From CAVXWV01 sp963695415 (GTDB taxonomy: Bacteria > Chloroflexota > Anaerolineae > Anaerolineales > UBA4823), in NCBI GenBank assembly GCA_963695415.1, contig CAVOGL010000008.1, positions 496,001 through 560,000 of the forward strand: a DNA stretch of 64,000 bases, written 5' to 3'. Below the pieces are notes generated by a model, which did not search any database, had not been told where the DNA came from, and saw only the letters and a program-made list of their open reading frames with translations. This document shows, in pieces, positions 29,085 to 39,555 of this stretch. How positions within the stretch are numbered: the first letter of the stretch is position 1; the number at the start of each line of letters is the position of its first letter. Position numbers and translations under genes: made by a program.

Positions 29085-30164
29085 TCATTTCGTTTTTTCT
29101 TTCAGCGCTTTTATGATCATCGGAAGGACCTCAGCGATGTCACCAACAATCTTGTACTGGGCTACCTGGAATATGGGGGCATCCGGGTCAGTGTTAATGG
29201 CGATGATCTTGTTGGATTGATCCATACCGGCGCGGTGCTGGACGGCGCCAGAAATTCCGGCTGCAATATACAGGCGCGGGCGAACTGTCACTCCAGTCTG
29301 TCCCACCTGGTGGTCGCGTGAGGTGAAACCCGCATCCACAGCAGCACGGGAAGCGCCTACTTCACCACCCAGTAAATGTGCCAGTTCCTCGATCATCTGA
29401 AATTCGTCCCTGGACTTTACCCCGCCGCCGCCGGCGACGACCACCGCAGCATCCTGCAAATGGACTGTTGTCGCGCGCGTCTCCCTGCTGAGCACTTCAA
29501 GGGCGAAATCGCTGCTTTCGAAAACCGGCTCGATCTTTTCGATTTCACCTTCGTGGTTGGGATCTGGCTCGCTGAGGTGCATAACGCCCGGGCGCACCGT
29601 AGCCATTTGGGGTCGAGTATTGGGGTTGACGATGGTGGCGATCAAATTCCCGCCAAATGCAGGACGGATTTGGAACAGCAGGTTTTCAACCGTGCGGTTC
29701 TCCTTGCGAATGGTATAGTCCCCAATTTGCAGATCCGTGCAGTCTGCCGTCAGCCCAACGTGGAGAGCTGATGCCAGGCGGGGGGCAAGGTCCCTGCCGA
29801 CCGGGGTCGCCCCAACCAGGAGGATGTCAGGGTTGTGCTGGCGCGCAAGGTTAGAGATAATGCGCGTGAAAGGAAGCGTACGGTAATGTTCCAACTCAGG
29901 ATGGTCTGCCAATAACACACGGTCTGCACCATGCTGCACCAATTGTTCAGCAAGGTGCTGAACACCATGCCCCAACAAGAGCGCCCAAAGCTGCCCATCC
30001 AATTTACGGGCAAGTTCCTGACCTTTTGACACCAATTCCAAACTGACGGAAGCCAACTCCCATGATGATACAAGATTGTCATCATCCGGAGCCAGCGCCT
30101 GGTCCAGGGGGTTCTGGCGTTCTTCTACTTCGATAAAAACCCAAACATCTCGTCGATCAGCCAT
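29085..30164 (-). CDS. etfA: Electron transfer flavoprotein alpha subunit
   Basis: FAD-binding alpha subunit of ETF, accepting electrons from acyl-CoA dehydrogenase. N-terminal domain with DILLVGATPVGRDLAPRLASAL, C-terminal FAD domain with VVAGGGGVKSRDEF, EVGASRAAVDAGF, QVGQTGVTVRPRLYIAAGISGAVQHRAGM and IIAINTDPDAPIFQVAQYKIVGD. About 359 residues. Start chosen at ATG 30164 (MADRRDVWV), preceded by AAAGG; the frame extends to a TTG at 30182 that overlaps the end of etfB. Middle gene of the etfB-etfA-acyl-CoA dehydrogenase operon. Confidence 0.94.
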   Translation of the reverse strand: MADRRDVWVFIEVEERQNPLDQALAPDDDNLVSSWELASVSLELVSKGQELARKLDGQLWALLLGHGVQHLAEQLVQHGADRVLLADHPELEHYRTLPFTRIISNLARQHNPDILLVGATPVGRDLAPRLASALHVGLTADCTDLQIGDYTIRKENRTVENLLFQIRPAFGGNLIATIVNPNTRPQMATVRPGVMHLSEPDPNHEGEIEKIEPVFESSDFALEVLSRETRATTVHLQDAAVVVAGGGGVKSRDEFQMIEELAHLLGGEVGASRAAVDAGFTSRDHQVGQTGVTVRPRLYIAAGISGAVQHRAGMDQSNKIIAINTDPDAPIFQVAQYKIVGDIAEVLPMIIKALKEKTK

Positions 30165-30174
30165 GAATTCGCCT

Positions 30175-31093
30175 TTACTCAATGATATATTCCTGGATGA
30201 GCTCCTGGATCAACGCCTGGATGCCCTCGTAACTGGCAGCAATCTCTTTGCTCTCCGTCCCTTCCAGGACAACAAAATTAACCTTATAAACCTGGGTGGG
30301 CGAACCAGCCAGACCAATTTGATCCGGATCTACCCCCAGATCAGCAGCGGACCAGACCGGGATTTTCAGACCACGATCTGCGAGGTAGCTGTCCAGTTCC
30401 TCTGCATCGTTGTAATCCGGATAACGCTTGAGCAGAGAAGAATACTCGTTTGGCGATGCCGCCAGCTTGTATTCAATCCGCCGGCGCGCAGAAGCCGGAC
30501 GAGGGCGGTTGTCTGAAGCGACGACCGTCAAAAGGGCTGGCAGAGCACATCGGACCAACTCTGATCCTTTCTCGAATGAGCGCTGAACCACAATGGAATC
30601 GCCTTCGATCTGGAGGATCGAACTCGGCATAGGTGACCTGGGGAAGACCCAGTTTCTCAGCAACCTGTGGACCCACCTGTGCTGTATCGCCATCAATCGC
30701 CTGACGACCGCAGAAGATCATGTCGAAGGCGTCTAGCGGAGCGGCAGCTTTCCGGATCGCCTTCGCCAGAGTGTAGGATGTCGCCTGGGTATCGGCGCCT
30801 GCAAATTTACGGTCCGAAATGAGGACGACACGGTCGGCTCCGCGATATAAAGCATCGCGCAAGACAGACGCAGCCTGCAGCGGTCCCATTGTCAGCACAG
30901 TTACCATACCACCGTACTGTTCTTTCACACGCAATGCCATCTCGAGCGCATAAAGGTCTTCCGGGTTGAAGATAGCCGGCAGCGCAGAACGATTCATGGT
31001 GCCCTCTGCCGACATCACATCACCGGTCACATGGCGGGTATCCGGGACCTGTTTTACCAGCACAGCGCACTGGTAAACTCGATCAGAATTCAT
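30175..31093 (-). CDS. etfB: Electron transfer flavoprotein beta subunit (frameshift in sequence)
   Basis: AMP-binding beta subunit of ETF. CAVLVKQVPDTRHVTGDV at the N-terminus, NPEDLYALEMALRVKEQYGG, VTVLTMGPLQAASVLRDALYRGADRVVLISDRKFAGADT and FCGRQAIDGDTAQVGPQVAEKL are typical. The C-terminal third (LQIEGDSIVVQRSFEKG, YVLAEEL-like region and PTQVYKVNFVV) is in a different frame; removing one base near 30625 joins VTYA to SSILQIEG. About 305 residues, a little long for the family. First gene of the operon. Confidence 0.92.
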
Positions 31094-31206
31094 TCAAGCC
31101 TCCACATCATAAATTCACCACTGAGTTCAATTACTTGCAGCAGGTTGTGCACGTAATCAGGGCCGTTAACCAATAAGTTTAACCCTGGCACTGCTGAAAG
31201 GTTGCG

Positions 31207-31815
31207 TCAGTCAAAACTAACGCCCGATTTTACCAGAAAGCGCCAGGGGATGCTGCGCCAGGGTTCGGGCACGTTGTCCAGTCCTATACGCGGCGTCAAA
31301 ACAACCTGATCGTCCGGGATGCGGACTCCGTCTTCCAGCCAGAGGTGGGTGTCGGGAGAACAAAGGTCAACCCCGTTTGACGACCCATCAATATTAAACG
31401 CCTGGCAGATCTTGGCTGGACCGTCCGTCCAATGTTTTCGCGGCTGCCGGACGCCGCTTGCGGTAACGCGCCGTTCAGCTATCAAATCCAGTCCTTCGAC
31501 AGGCTGGACAGCACGCAGCAGCACTGCGGCTGGGAACCCCTCCCGTTCGACGACAAAATTGAAACACCAGTGCATACCATAAGTGAAGTAAACGTAGGCG
31601 TTACCAGGGGGACCAAACATCACCTGGGTGCGCGGTGTGCGACCATGACGGCAGTGGCAGCCAAGATCATCTTCGCCGGAGTAGGCTTCGACTTCAATTA
31701 TGGTGCCAGAGATACGCCTGCTATCATCCAGGCGCACGAAACGCTTACCCAGCAAATCCCTGGCAACGACGAGGGCAGGACGGGAATAGAATTCACGCTG
31801 GAGAATCAGGGACAT
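31207..31815 (-). CDS. DNA-3-methyladenine glycosylase (AAG/MPG family)
   Basis: Base-excision repair glycosylase that removes alkylated purines and other damaged bases from DNA. 202 residues. Diagnostic stretches are LARDLLGK-like VVARDLLGKRFVRL, ISGTIIEVEAYSGEDDLGCHCRHGRTPRTQVMFGPPGNAYVYFTYGMHWCFNFVV (catalytic Glu in IEVEAY, intercalating Tyr in YFTYGMH), AVLLRAVQPVEGLD and WTDGPAKICQAFNID. It starts 37 bases after the guaB stop on the same strand, so it may be read with the purine operon. Confidence 0.93.
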   Translation of the reverse strand: MSLILQREFYSRPALVVARDLLGKRFVRLDDSRRISGTIIEVEAYSGEDDLGCHCRHGRTPRTQVMFGPPGNAYVYFTYGMHWCFNFVVEREGFPAAVLLRAVQPVEGLDLIAERRVTASGVRQPRKHWTDGPAKICQAFNIDGSSNGVDLCSPDTHLWLEDGVRIPDDQVVLTPRIGLDNVPEPWRSIPWRFLVKSGVSFD

Positions 31816-31852
31816 AAGCTGACTGCTAACACCAAGGAAAATTCAGAATTTG

Positions 31853-33356
31853 CTACCCCTGGCTTACCTGGTAATTGGGCGCTTCCTGGGTGATGATGAC
31901 ATCGTGCGGGTGGCTTTCGATCAAGCCAGCATGCGAGATACGCACCAGGCGGGTGCGGGAGCGCAGATCGTCCAGGCTCTTCGCACCTGCGTACCCCATC
32001 CCGGAGCGCAATCCTCCAACCAGCTGGAAGACAAAATCGCGCAGGCTGCCTTTATAAGGCACGCGCCCTTCTATCCCTTCAGGAACGAGTTTTCCACTGC
32101 TGCTGATACTTTCTGCGCCTTGGATCTGGGCACTGGCATAGCGGTCGCGCCCGTAACCCTGCATGGCACTCATCGAGCCCATGCCGCGGTATTCCTTGAA
32201 GCGGCGTCCCTCATAAAGGATGACCTCACCGGGAGATTCTTCGAGACCCGCAAGCAAACTCCCGAGCATGACCACATCCGCGCCGGCAACAATGGCTTTT
32301 ACAATGTCGCCACTGTACTTGACCCCGCCATCTGCGATAATAGGGACGCCGTGTTTCCGCGCAGCCAGGGAACAACTGTATATGGCTGACATTTGGGGCA
32401 TCCCGGCGCCAGAAATGACGCGCGTGGTGCAGATCGACCCGGCGCCGACGCCAACCTTGACCACATCCGCACCAGCGTTGATCAATGCCTGTGTGCCTTC
32501 AGCGGTAACCACATTCCCTGCGATCACCGGCAAAGCGGACCAATTGTGGCGGATGCGCTGGATGGCGCGGATGACCCCGGCGGAGTGACCGTGCGCGGTA
32601 TCGATGGCAATGATGTCAACCCCCTCATCCACCAGCAGCTGGGTGCGCTCCTCCAGATCAGCGCCGACCCCAACTGCAGCACCCACCAGCAGGCGGTCCT
32701 GCAAATCCAGGGCAGCATTGGGGAAATCGCGCGCCTTCTGGATGTCCTTCACAGTTAAAAGACCCTTCAAAACTCCATTGTCATCGACCAAAGGCAGCTT
32801 TTCTATGCGGTGCTTCTGCAAGATGCTCTTGGCTTCTTCCAGGCTAGTGCCAACTTTGGCTGTCACGAGGGGCTGAGAGGTCATAAACTGGCTGACCGGC
32901 AGGTTGTATTCAGAACTCTTCCACAAAGCGAATGTCGCGGTTGGTCAAAATCCCGACCAGCTGGTCACCATCGTTTGTGATTGGCACACCACTGATGTGA
33001 TAGGTGGACATAATTTCTTCCGCCTGTCCTAAAGTCGCATCCGGGGGGAGTGTTATAGGTTCAACAATCATGCCCGATTGGGACCTCTTGACTTTGTCAA
33101 CCTCGGCAGCCTGCTCTGAGGGTGAAAGGTTTCGGTGGATAATGCCCAACCCCCCTTCCCTTGCTAGCGCAATCGCCAACCGGGCTTCGGTAACAGTATC
33201 CATGGCTGCAGAGATAAGAGGGATGTTGAGCCTGATGCCCGGAGTCAGTTGGGTGCGTATTTCTGTCTGATTTGGCAGCACTTCGGTATAGCCCGGGACG
33301 ATCAACAAATCATCGAAAGTCAGGGCGTCATAATCAGTAAAAAGCTCTTCGTTCAT
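31853..33356 (-). CDS. guaB: IMP dehydrogenase (frameshift in sequence)
   Basis: Converts IMP to XMP, the first committed step to GMP. N-terminal TIM-barrel start DYDALTFDDLLIVPGYTEVLP, paired CBS domains (GVPITNDGDQLVGILTNRDIRF and MTSQPLVTAKVGTSLEEA), the barrel with DVVKVGVGAGSICTTRVISGAGMPQ (catalytic Cys), and the flap RRFKEYRGMGSMSAMQ. The break near 32919 ends the first frame at RFVEEF; removing one base continues ESSEYNLPVSQFMTSQPL. About 500 residues joined, with complete catalytic residues. Last biosynthetic gene of the purine operon. Confidence 0.95.
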
Positions 33357-33431
33357 TCATTCTCCTTTTGGAACATTCCCAAGATTCCGCCTCAAGCACA
33401 ATCCAGCACGATTTGGATCGGGGACTGCTTG

Positions 33432-34974
33432 TTAGTGCCTGAAGTGGCGCACTCCTGTAAATACCATGGCGATGTTGTGTGTATTGGCTGCAGCAATGGC
33501 AGCGTCGTCTCGCAGGGAGCCGCCCGGAGCGACGACTGCGGTTATCCCCGCCTGTGCAGCCACTTCGATCGAATCAGGAAATGGGAAAAATGCATCTGAC
33601 GCCATCACGGCTCCACGAGATTTTTCACCGGCGCGCTGGGCGGCGATGCCCACACAATCCACCCGGTTTGGCTGACCGCCACCGATCCCGACCGTTCCTT
33701 CCCCTTGAACGAAGACGATGGCGTTTGATTTGACATGCTGGCAGGCTTTCCAGGCAAAACTCAATGAACGCATCTCTTCCGGTGAAGGCTGCCGTTCAGT
33801 TACCACCCGCCACTCCGTCTCCGCTGGATCTCCCATATCGACCGACTGCTGCAGTACACCAGCGTTCACCGATCGCAGCTCAAATAAGGGGGTGACCGAT
33901 GTGTCTGGCATGTTTACCAGGCGCAGGTTCTTTCGTTTCGAGAGCACAGCCAACGACTGCGGCGTAAAACCGGGTGCTGCAATACATTCCACAAAAAGTT
34001 CCCCAAGGGCAACCGCCGTCTGCTCATCGAAGGTCACATTGCTGGCAATCACACCTCCAAAGGCAGAAACCGGGTCCGATGCCAGAGCTTGCTGGTAGGC
34101 GGATTCCAGGCGGTCATTTGAGGCAATACCGCATGGAGAAAGATGTTTGACAATGCAGATGGTCGGTCGCTCAAAAGAGACAGCCGCCCTCCAGGCGGCA
34201 TCAAGATCGAGCAGGTTATTATAAGAAAGCGCCTTTCCTTGCAGCAAATGCCCGCCAAGGGGTCCGGTGCCTGGCTCGTATGAAAACAGTGTGGCAGATT
34301 GGTGCGGATTTTCACCGTAACGCAGCTCGGAGACAGGATGAAGTGTCAATTCCAGTGGGGCTGACTGCTGGTGCTCCGCAGGTTCTCGAACATCCTGGAG
34401 ACTTTGACCGGCGAGGTAGTCCAGAATGGCTGCATCATATTGAGCCGTCTGGGCAAACCCCTTGACTGCCAGACGGGAACGGGTCTGTGCACTCACACCA
34501 CCGGACTTGATCTCCGCGATCACCGCTGTGTAATCGTCCGGATCACAGATGAGGGTGACACGTTCATGGTTCTTGGCAGCAGCGCGGATCAGGGTTACAC
34601 CACCGATATCGATATTCTCGATGGCGTCTTCCAGGCGGACACCAGGTTTGGCAATGGTCGCCTGAAATGGATAGAGATTTACAGCAACCAGGTCAATGGT
34701 TATCCCAACCGAGCCCTTCCAATTGGCGCAGGTCTTCCGGCGTTGAACGTGCCAACAACCCACCGTGGATGGCAGGATGAAGTGTCTTTACACGCCCATC
34801 CAATATCTCCGGTGACCCTGTATAAGCAGAAACCTCGGAAACCGGAACCTGGTTTCCCTGCAGCAGCCTGGCGGTGCCACCGGAAGCAATCAACTCCCAA
34901 CCAGCATCTACAAGCGCCCGGGCGAATTCGACCAGACCGGTTTTATTATGGACGGATAAAATGGCTTTCGGCAT
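33432..34974 (-). CDS. purH: Bifunctional AICAR transformylase/IMP cyclohydrolase (frameshift in sequence)
   Basis: Performs the last two steps of IMP synthesis. The N-terminal cyclohydrolase domain (AILSVHNKTGLVEFARAL, ELIASGGTARLL, EILDGRVKTLHPAIHGGLLA, DLVAVNLYPF, ENIDIGGVTLIRAAAKNH) and the C-terminal transformylase domain (LRYGENPHQSATLF, IVKHLSPCGIAS, AFGGVIASN, SNAIVFVQGEGTVGIGGGQPNRVDC, ASDAFFPFPDSIEVAA) are both complete. An extra base near 34709 separates LEGLG from ITIDLVAVN. About 513 residues joined. It begins 20 bases downstream of purN. Confidence 0.95.
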
Positions 34975-34994
34975 GATTACTCCTGTGAGGGGAT

Positions 34995-35585
34995 TTATTT
35001 TCCTGCTACCAGCGATTGTAATGCTGATACCAGCAGGTTGTGCTCAACTTTATGGACTCGTTCTACCAGATCTTCTAAACTATCCTGCGGGGATATGGGA
35101 ACAATCTCAGCCGCCAGCACCGGACCGTCATCAATGCCCTCGTCCGGGACCAGGTGAACCATCACGCCGGTATTTTGCAGCTCGCCGCGCTGGAATGCCT
35201 GGAAAGCGCGTTCGATAGCATGCGTGCCGGGAAATGTGCCGGGGAGAGCAGGATGCAGGTTGACAACCCGGTTGGGGAAATTGTCCAAAAAAGCACTGGT
35301 CAGGATCAGCATCCAGCCTGCGAGGACAACATAATCCGGCGCATATTTCAGGACCAATTCGGCGAGGTTTTGATCATATTGCCTGCGGTCAATGCCCTTC
35401 TGCCTGGGGTGATACAGTGCCGGCACACCCGCCTGCCTGGCACGCTCAAGCCCGTACGCATCGGCTTTATTCGATACTACCGCAGCCACACGGGCAGGTA
35501 AACTACCGTTCGCGCATGCATCCAGAATAGCTTGCAAGTTGGAACCATTACCGGAAACCATGACAACCAGGCGTTTGTCATTCAT
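34995..35585 (-). CDS. purN: Phosphoribosylglycinamide formyltransferase
   Basis: Folate-dependent GAR transformylase. VVMVSGNGSNLQAILDA (phosphate loop), VSNKADAYGLERARQAGVP, FPNRVVNLHPALPGTFPGTHAIERAF (catalytic Asn/His region: the N-L-H-P motif) and TGVMVHLVPDEGIDDGPVLA (Asp at the active site) are all present. 196 residues, normal. Its ATG overlaps the purDM stop (ATGA), so the PurD-PurM fusion and PurN are translationally coupled in the domain order of the animal trifunctional GART protein. Confidence 0.95.
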   Translation of the reverse strand: MNDKRLVVMVSGNGSNLQAILDACANGSLPARVAAVVSNKADAYGLERARQAGVPALYHPRQKGIDRRQYDQNLAELVLKYAPDYVVLAGWMLILTSAFLDNFPNRVVNLHPALPGTFPGTHAIERAFQAFQRGELQNTGVMVHLVPDEGIDDGPVLAAEIVPISPQDSLEDLVERVHKVEHNLLVSALQSLVAGK

Positions 35586-38074
35586 GAAATGGTTACCGCC
35601 CTTTCACCAGGTACCTGTTCTACGGGCACTAATTCGCCGATCAGGTACGTCTGCTCGGGGATAGCTGCTTGCAGACTGCTGACGTGCTCAGGCGCAACGA
35701 TGACAATCATGCCTATACCCATGTTGAAGACATGGTACATCTCTTCTCGGGAAACCTCCCCTCGCTCCTGAATCAAGGAAAACAAGGCAGGCACCGCCCA
35801 GGCGCCTGAATGAATGACCGCGCCTAAACCTTCTGGCAGCACCCTGGGAATGTTGTCTATAAAGCTGCCGCCAGTCAGGTGAACCAGTGCCTTTACCACT
35901 GGTGCCGGCGCGTTGAGCAGCGGCAGCAGCAAAGGCAGGTATGAGCGGTGAACAGCGAGAAGCGACTCGGCAAGGTTGTTGGTAGCGCCAACAACGCTGA
36001 CGCTGCCAACGCTGCTGGCGGATAATTCAGGAAAAACAGATGCCAGGGAGACGTTGGCGAAGATTTTGCGGATCAGCGTGTACCCGTTGGTATGGGGACC
36101 AGAGGAACGCAGACCGACCAGGCAATCGCCAGCTTTCAAGTCGCGGCGGGGTAAGATTTTCTCCCGTTCCACAACACCCACGATGGTGCCTGCCAGGTCC
36201 AGCGATCCAGGGGTGTAAACTCCCGGCATCTCTGCCGTCTCCCCACCCAATAAAGCGCAGCCGGCTTCACGGCAGGCAAATGCAATTCCGGCGACGGCTC
36301 GGGCGATTTCAGCAGGGTTCAAGAGAGAACTGGCAATGTAATCCAGGAAGAATAAGGGTCGGGCGCCCTGCACGAGGATATCGTTGATGCAATGGTTGAC
36401 CAGATCTCTGCCTACAGAGTGGTAGCCCAATGATTGGGTCCCATAGGGTTGGTCGGAAGCGTGTTGATCATCGGCGGTCATCAGATGCTCGTACTGGGAT
36501 GCGAGCTTTACCTTGGTCCCAACCCCATCCGTTGAAGCCACAAGCACCGGTGATTGCATACTCTTGATCGTTGAGGCATCAAACAATCCGCCAAAAGCGC
36601 CAATTCCAGCGAGAACTTCATCGCCATAAGTTGACTGCACTTGAGCGCGCATCAAGTCAACCGCACGGTTACCGGCGTCGATCGATACACCCGATGAGGC
36701 ATACGCAGATTGGAATTGCCGGGTTTCACCTGGACACTGCTTATTTCGATGAACAGAAGCTGTGGAATCAGATAATGAACGCCCGATGTCGGTGCGGTAC
36801 TGCATGCCATCGAAATTGATCGATTTGATGGTCTCATAAGATCTCGCCAATGCCTCCGCCAGGTCGGAACCCCAAGCCGTAACCCCTAAAACACGACCGC
36901 CTGCTGTAAGGATTTCCCCTGTAAGGTTCTCACCGGCGTGATCACCCGGTCCACTTTTCGTACCGGCATGGAAGACAACCACATCAGGATGGGTCTGGTC
37001 TAAGCCTGTTATGCTTTGCCCGGTGATGGGCGTGCCTGGATAACCAGATGAAGCCAGAACCACACAGGCAGAAGCACCTGGATTCCAGACGATTTCCATG
37101 TCACCGAGGCGATGACCATCCGCGCAGGCAAACGCAATCTCCAGAAGGTCGGTTTCCAGCAAAGGAAGCAGAACCTGGGTCTCCGGGTCACCAAACCTGC
37201 AGTTGAATTCCAGGACTTTCGGACCCTGTGAGGTCAAAATCATGCCGGCGTACAATACACCCGTAAACAGAGTGCCCTCCCGGCGCAAGCCATCCACCGT
37301 GCGCTGCAAAACCTCGGATTTGATCCAATCGAGGATCTCACTGGAAACTTTTGCTGGGGCAAAAGCTCCCATGCCGCCCGTGTTGGGTCCCTGGTCGCCA
37401 TCCAGCAGACGTTTGTGGTCTTGTGCAGGCGGCATGCTGCGGATGTTGAATCCATCCGTAAATGCCAGGACGGACACCTCCTCACCCTGTAAAAACTGCT
37501 CCAGGATGACCTCATCACCAGCAGAACCGAGTGTTTTCTGGACCATGATCTCGAGGAGCGCCTTCTCTGCCTGCGCCAAATCCTGCGGGACGACGACACC
37601 TTTGCCTGCTGCCAGACCGGATGCCTTGATCACCAATGGCTCTGCCGGATACTTCCGGTAGGATTGCTGCAGATACTTCAGGGCAGGTTCATAGGCATCA
37701 AACCTGGCAAAGCTCCCGGTGGGGATGCCATGGCGAAGCATGAATTCTTTGGCGAAAACTTTCGAGGACTCGAGCTGCGCAGCCGCTTTGGAGGGACCAA
37801 ACACTTTCACCCCTACAGCGGTGAGGCTGTCTGCCATCCCGGCTGCAAGTGGAACTTCGGGACCAATGAGTACCAGGTGAATGTCGTTATCCCTGGTAAA
37901 TTCGATCAATGAATTGAAACCTTGATCGCCGGTTGTAGCCTGGATGTTTTCACCCAAGCCAGCGGTGCCAGGATTACCCGGTGAGATGAAGAGACGACCG
38001 AGAAGGGGCGATTTTGATACTTTCCAGGCAATTGCATGTTCTCTGCCGCCAGAACCTATGATCAACACGTTCAT
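35582..38074 (-). CDS. purD/purM: Fused GAR synthetase-AIR synthetase (PurD-PurM)
   Basis: 830 residues in one open frame. Residues 1-431 are PurD, an ATP-grasp enzyme (VLIIGSGGREHAIAWKVSKS, SFARFDAYEPAL, PLVIKASGLAAGKGVVV, FNCRFGDPETQVLLPLL). A ~25-residue linker follows, then PurM at about 456-830 (SAYASSGVSIDAGNRAVDLM, VLVASTDGVGTKVKLA, CALLGGETAEMPGVY, HLTGGSFIDNIPRVLPEGLG). No ATG, GTG or TTG lies in frame between the PurD end (TDIGRS) and the PurM core, so PurM has no start of its own. A ~20-residue insert in PurM (near TADDQHASDQPYGTQSLGYH) contains a palindromic element. The fusion resembles yeast Ade5,7. It overlaps purF and purN by 4 bases each. Confidence 0.92.
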   Translation of the reverse strand: MNVLIIGSGGREHAIAWKVSKSPLLGRLFISPGNPGTAGLGENIQATTGDQGFNSLIEFTRDNDIHLVLIGPEVPLAAGMADSLTAVGVKVFGPSKAAAQLESSKVFAKEFMLRHGIPTGSFARFDAYEPALKYLQQSYRKYPAEPLVIKASGLAAGKGVVVPQDLAQAEKALLEIMVQKTLGSAGDEVILEQFLQGEEVSVLAFTDGFNIRSMPPAQDHKRLLDGDQGPNTGGMGAFAPAKVSSEILDWIKSEVLQRTVDGLRREGTLFTGVLYAGMILTSQGPKVLEFNCRFGDPETQVLLPLLETDLLEIAFACADGHRLGDMEIVWNPGASACVVLASSGYPGTPITGQSITGLDQTHPDVVVFHAGTKSGPGDHAGENLTGEILTAGGRVLGVTAWGSDLAEALARSYETIKSINFDGMQYRTDIGRSLSDSTASVHRNKQCPGETRQFQSAYASSGVSIDAGNRAVDLMRAQVQSTYGDEVLAGIGAFGGLFDASTIKSMQSPVLVASTDGVGTKVKLASQYEHLMTADDQHASDQPYGTQSLGYHSVGRDLVNHCINDILVQGARPLFFLDYIASSLLNPAEIARAVAGIAFACREAGCALLGGETAEMPGVYTPGSLDLAGTIVGVVEREKILPRRDLKAGDCLVGLRSSGPHTNGYTLIRKIFANVSLASVFPELSASSVGSVSVVGATNNLAESLLAVHRSYLPLLLPLLNAPAPVVKALVHLTGGSFIDNIPRVLPEGLGAVIHSGAWAVPALFSLIQERGEVSREEMYHVFNMGIGMIVIVAPEHVSSLQAAIPEQTYLIGELVPVEQVPGERAVTIS
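36426..36448. repeat. Palindromic insert inside purM
   Basis: Two adjacent hairpins, CCCAAT-G-ATTGGG (36426-36438) and CCC-ATA-GGG (36440-36448), within the in-frame insert of PurM. On the coding strand they encode PYGTQSLGYHS. The hexapeptide GTQSLG recurs in the palindromic array of the bactofilin gene. Confidence 0.7.
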
Positions 38075-39555
38075 GATGCTGCCTCAAAACCAGTTTTTGT
38101 GATCTCGAAGTCCACCTCCAGTGGATAGCTGCCTGTAAAGCAGGCATCGCAATACCCCTTCCCCCTGGCGCCATCTCCTTCCACACGGTAGAGATTATCC
38201 GCTGCCACTGCACGCATCATGCCTTCATGGGAAAGGTAATGGAGCGTTTCACTGCCGATGTGTGAGCGGATCTCTTCCTGTGTCAGCCTGGCGGCAATCA
38301 ACTCGGCATAGGTGCCCATGTCAACACCCATAAAACATGGATGGCGTATCGGCGGGCAGGTTACCAGCATGTGCACTTCTTTCGCGCCAGCTGAGCGCAG
38401 CTTCTGCACCAGAGGACCACAAGTGTTGCCGCGCACGATGCTGTCATCAATCGCAATCACGCGCAGACCGCGTACATTCTGGTCGATGACATTGAACTTC
38501 AATGAGACCCCCTGTTTGCGCAGAGAGTCTGTGGGTTGAATAAAAGTGCGTCCAATATAACGGTTTTTTACAAAGCCATCATTCATCGGTATCCCGGAAA
38601 GACGGGAGAACCCGATTGCGGCTGGAACCGAAGTATCCGGTATTGGAATAACGACGTCAGCTTCGATTGACACTTCCCTCGCCAGCTGTTCTCCCAGGCG
38701 CATACGCACCTGGTGGATGCTGAGATCGTCCCAGTCCGAGTCGGGACGGGAAAAATAAATGTGCTCAAAAACGCAGCGAGCTAACTGCGGTGATGGCGGC
38801 ACTCCCTGGGAAACGCGAAGCGCAGCTTGAGTGAGAGTGACGATCTCACCGGGTTTTACCTCACGGATGGCAATACAGCCAATTGTTTTCAGAGCGCAGG
38901 TCTCCGAGGCAACCACATGCCCACCCTGAGGCAGTAATCCAATGCTCAAAGGACGGAAACCCCAGGGATCACGCACTGCGAAGACTCCGTCTCTGCTGAG
39001 AAGGACCAGCGAGTAAGCGCCTTTCCACCTGGGCATGGTGTTCTTGATGCGCTCCTCCCAAGTTGAACCCTCCGCCCCCGCCAGCATCAGGGTGATAATT
39101 TCCGAATCGGAAGTCGATGAAAGCCCAACCCCATGGTGGAGGAGACCCTTGCGCAGATCTGCGATGTTGACAAGGTTGCCATTATGCGCCACCGCCAAGG
39201 GTCCGTGCTGCGTCTCAATCAGAAATGGCTGGGCATTACGCAGCAATGAAGAGCCCGTAGTCGAATAACGCGTGTGAGCAATCGCATAATGCCCCACCAA
39301 AGGATCCAAATTTTCAGGGGTGAAGATATGTGAAATGAGACCCACATCCTTATGGATGCGTATGCCTGTCCCATCGGCAACGGCGATCCCAGCAGCTTCC
39401 TGCCCGCGATGCTGGAGGGCGAAAAGACCGAAGAAGGCCATCTTTGCAACCGGTTCCTGAGGAGCGAACACACCAATAACACCACACTCCTCACCCGGTG
39501 AATCATCAAAAAAGGAATCAGACGCCGGATTACTGCCCTCTAAGCTCATCGTCAT
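38071..39555 (-). CDS. purF: Amidophosphoribosyltransferase
   Basis: First committed enzyme of purine synthesis, making phosphoribosylamine from PRPP and glutamine. A 23-residue propeptide is expected to be cleaved ahead of Cys24 (GEE-CGVIGVFA), the N-terminal nucleophile of the glutaminase domain; ALQHRGQEAAGIAV follows. The phosphoribosyltransferase domain has the PRPP motif VIAIDDSIVRGNT. Conserved Cys residues in TCPPIRHPCFMGVDM and GYCDACFTGSYPLEV fit the type with an iron-sulfur cluster. About 494 residues. Overlaps purE by 26 bases and purDM by 4. Confidence 0.96.
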   Translation of the reverse strand: MTMSLEGSNPASDSFFDDSPGEECGVIGVFAPQEPVAKMAFFGLFALQHRGQEAAGIAVADGTGIRIHKDVGLISHIFTPENLDPLVGHYAIAHTRYSTTGSSLLRNAQPFLIETQHGPLAVAHNGNLVNIADLRKGLLHHGVGLSSTSDSEIITLMLAGAEGSTWEERIKNTMPRWKGAYSLVLLSRDGVFAVRDPWGFRPLSIGLLPQGGHVVASETCALKTIGCIAIREVKPGEIVTLTQAALRVSQGVPPSPQLARCVFEHIYFSRPDSDWDDLSIHQVRMRLGEQLAREVSIEADVVIPIPDTSVPAAIGFSRLSGIPMNDGFVKNRYIGRTFIQPTDSLRKQGVSLKFNVIDQNVRGLRVIAIDDSIVRGNTCGPLVQKLRSAGAKEVHMLVTCPPIRHPCFMGVDMGTYAELIAARLTQEEIRSHIGSETLHYLSHEGMMRAVAADNLYRVEGDGARGKGYCDACFTGSYPLEVDFEITKTGFEAAS

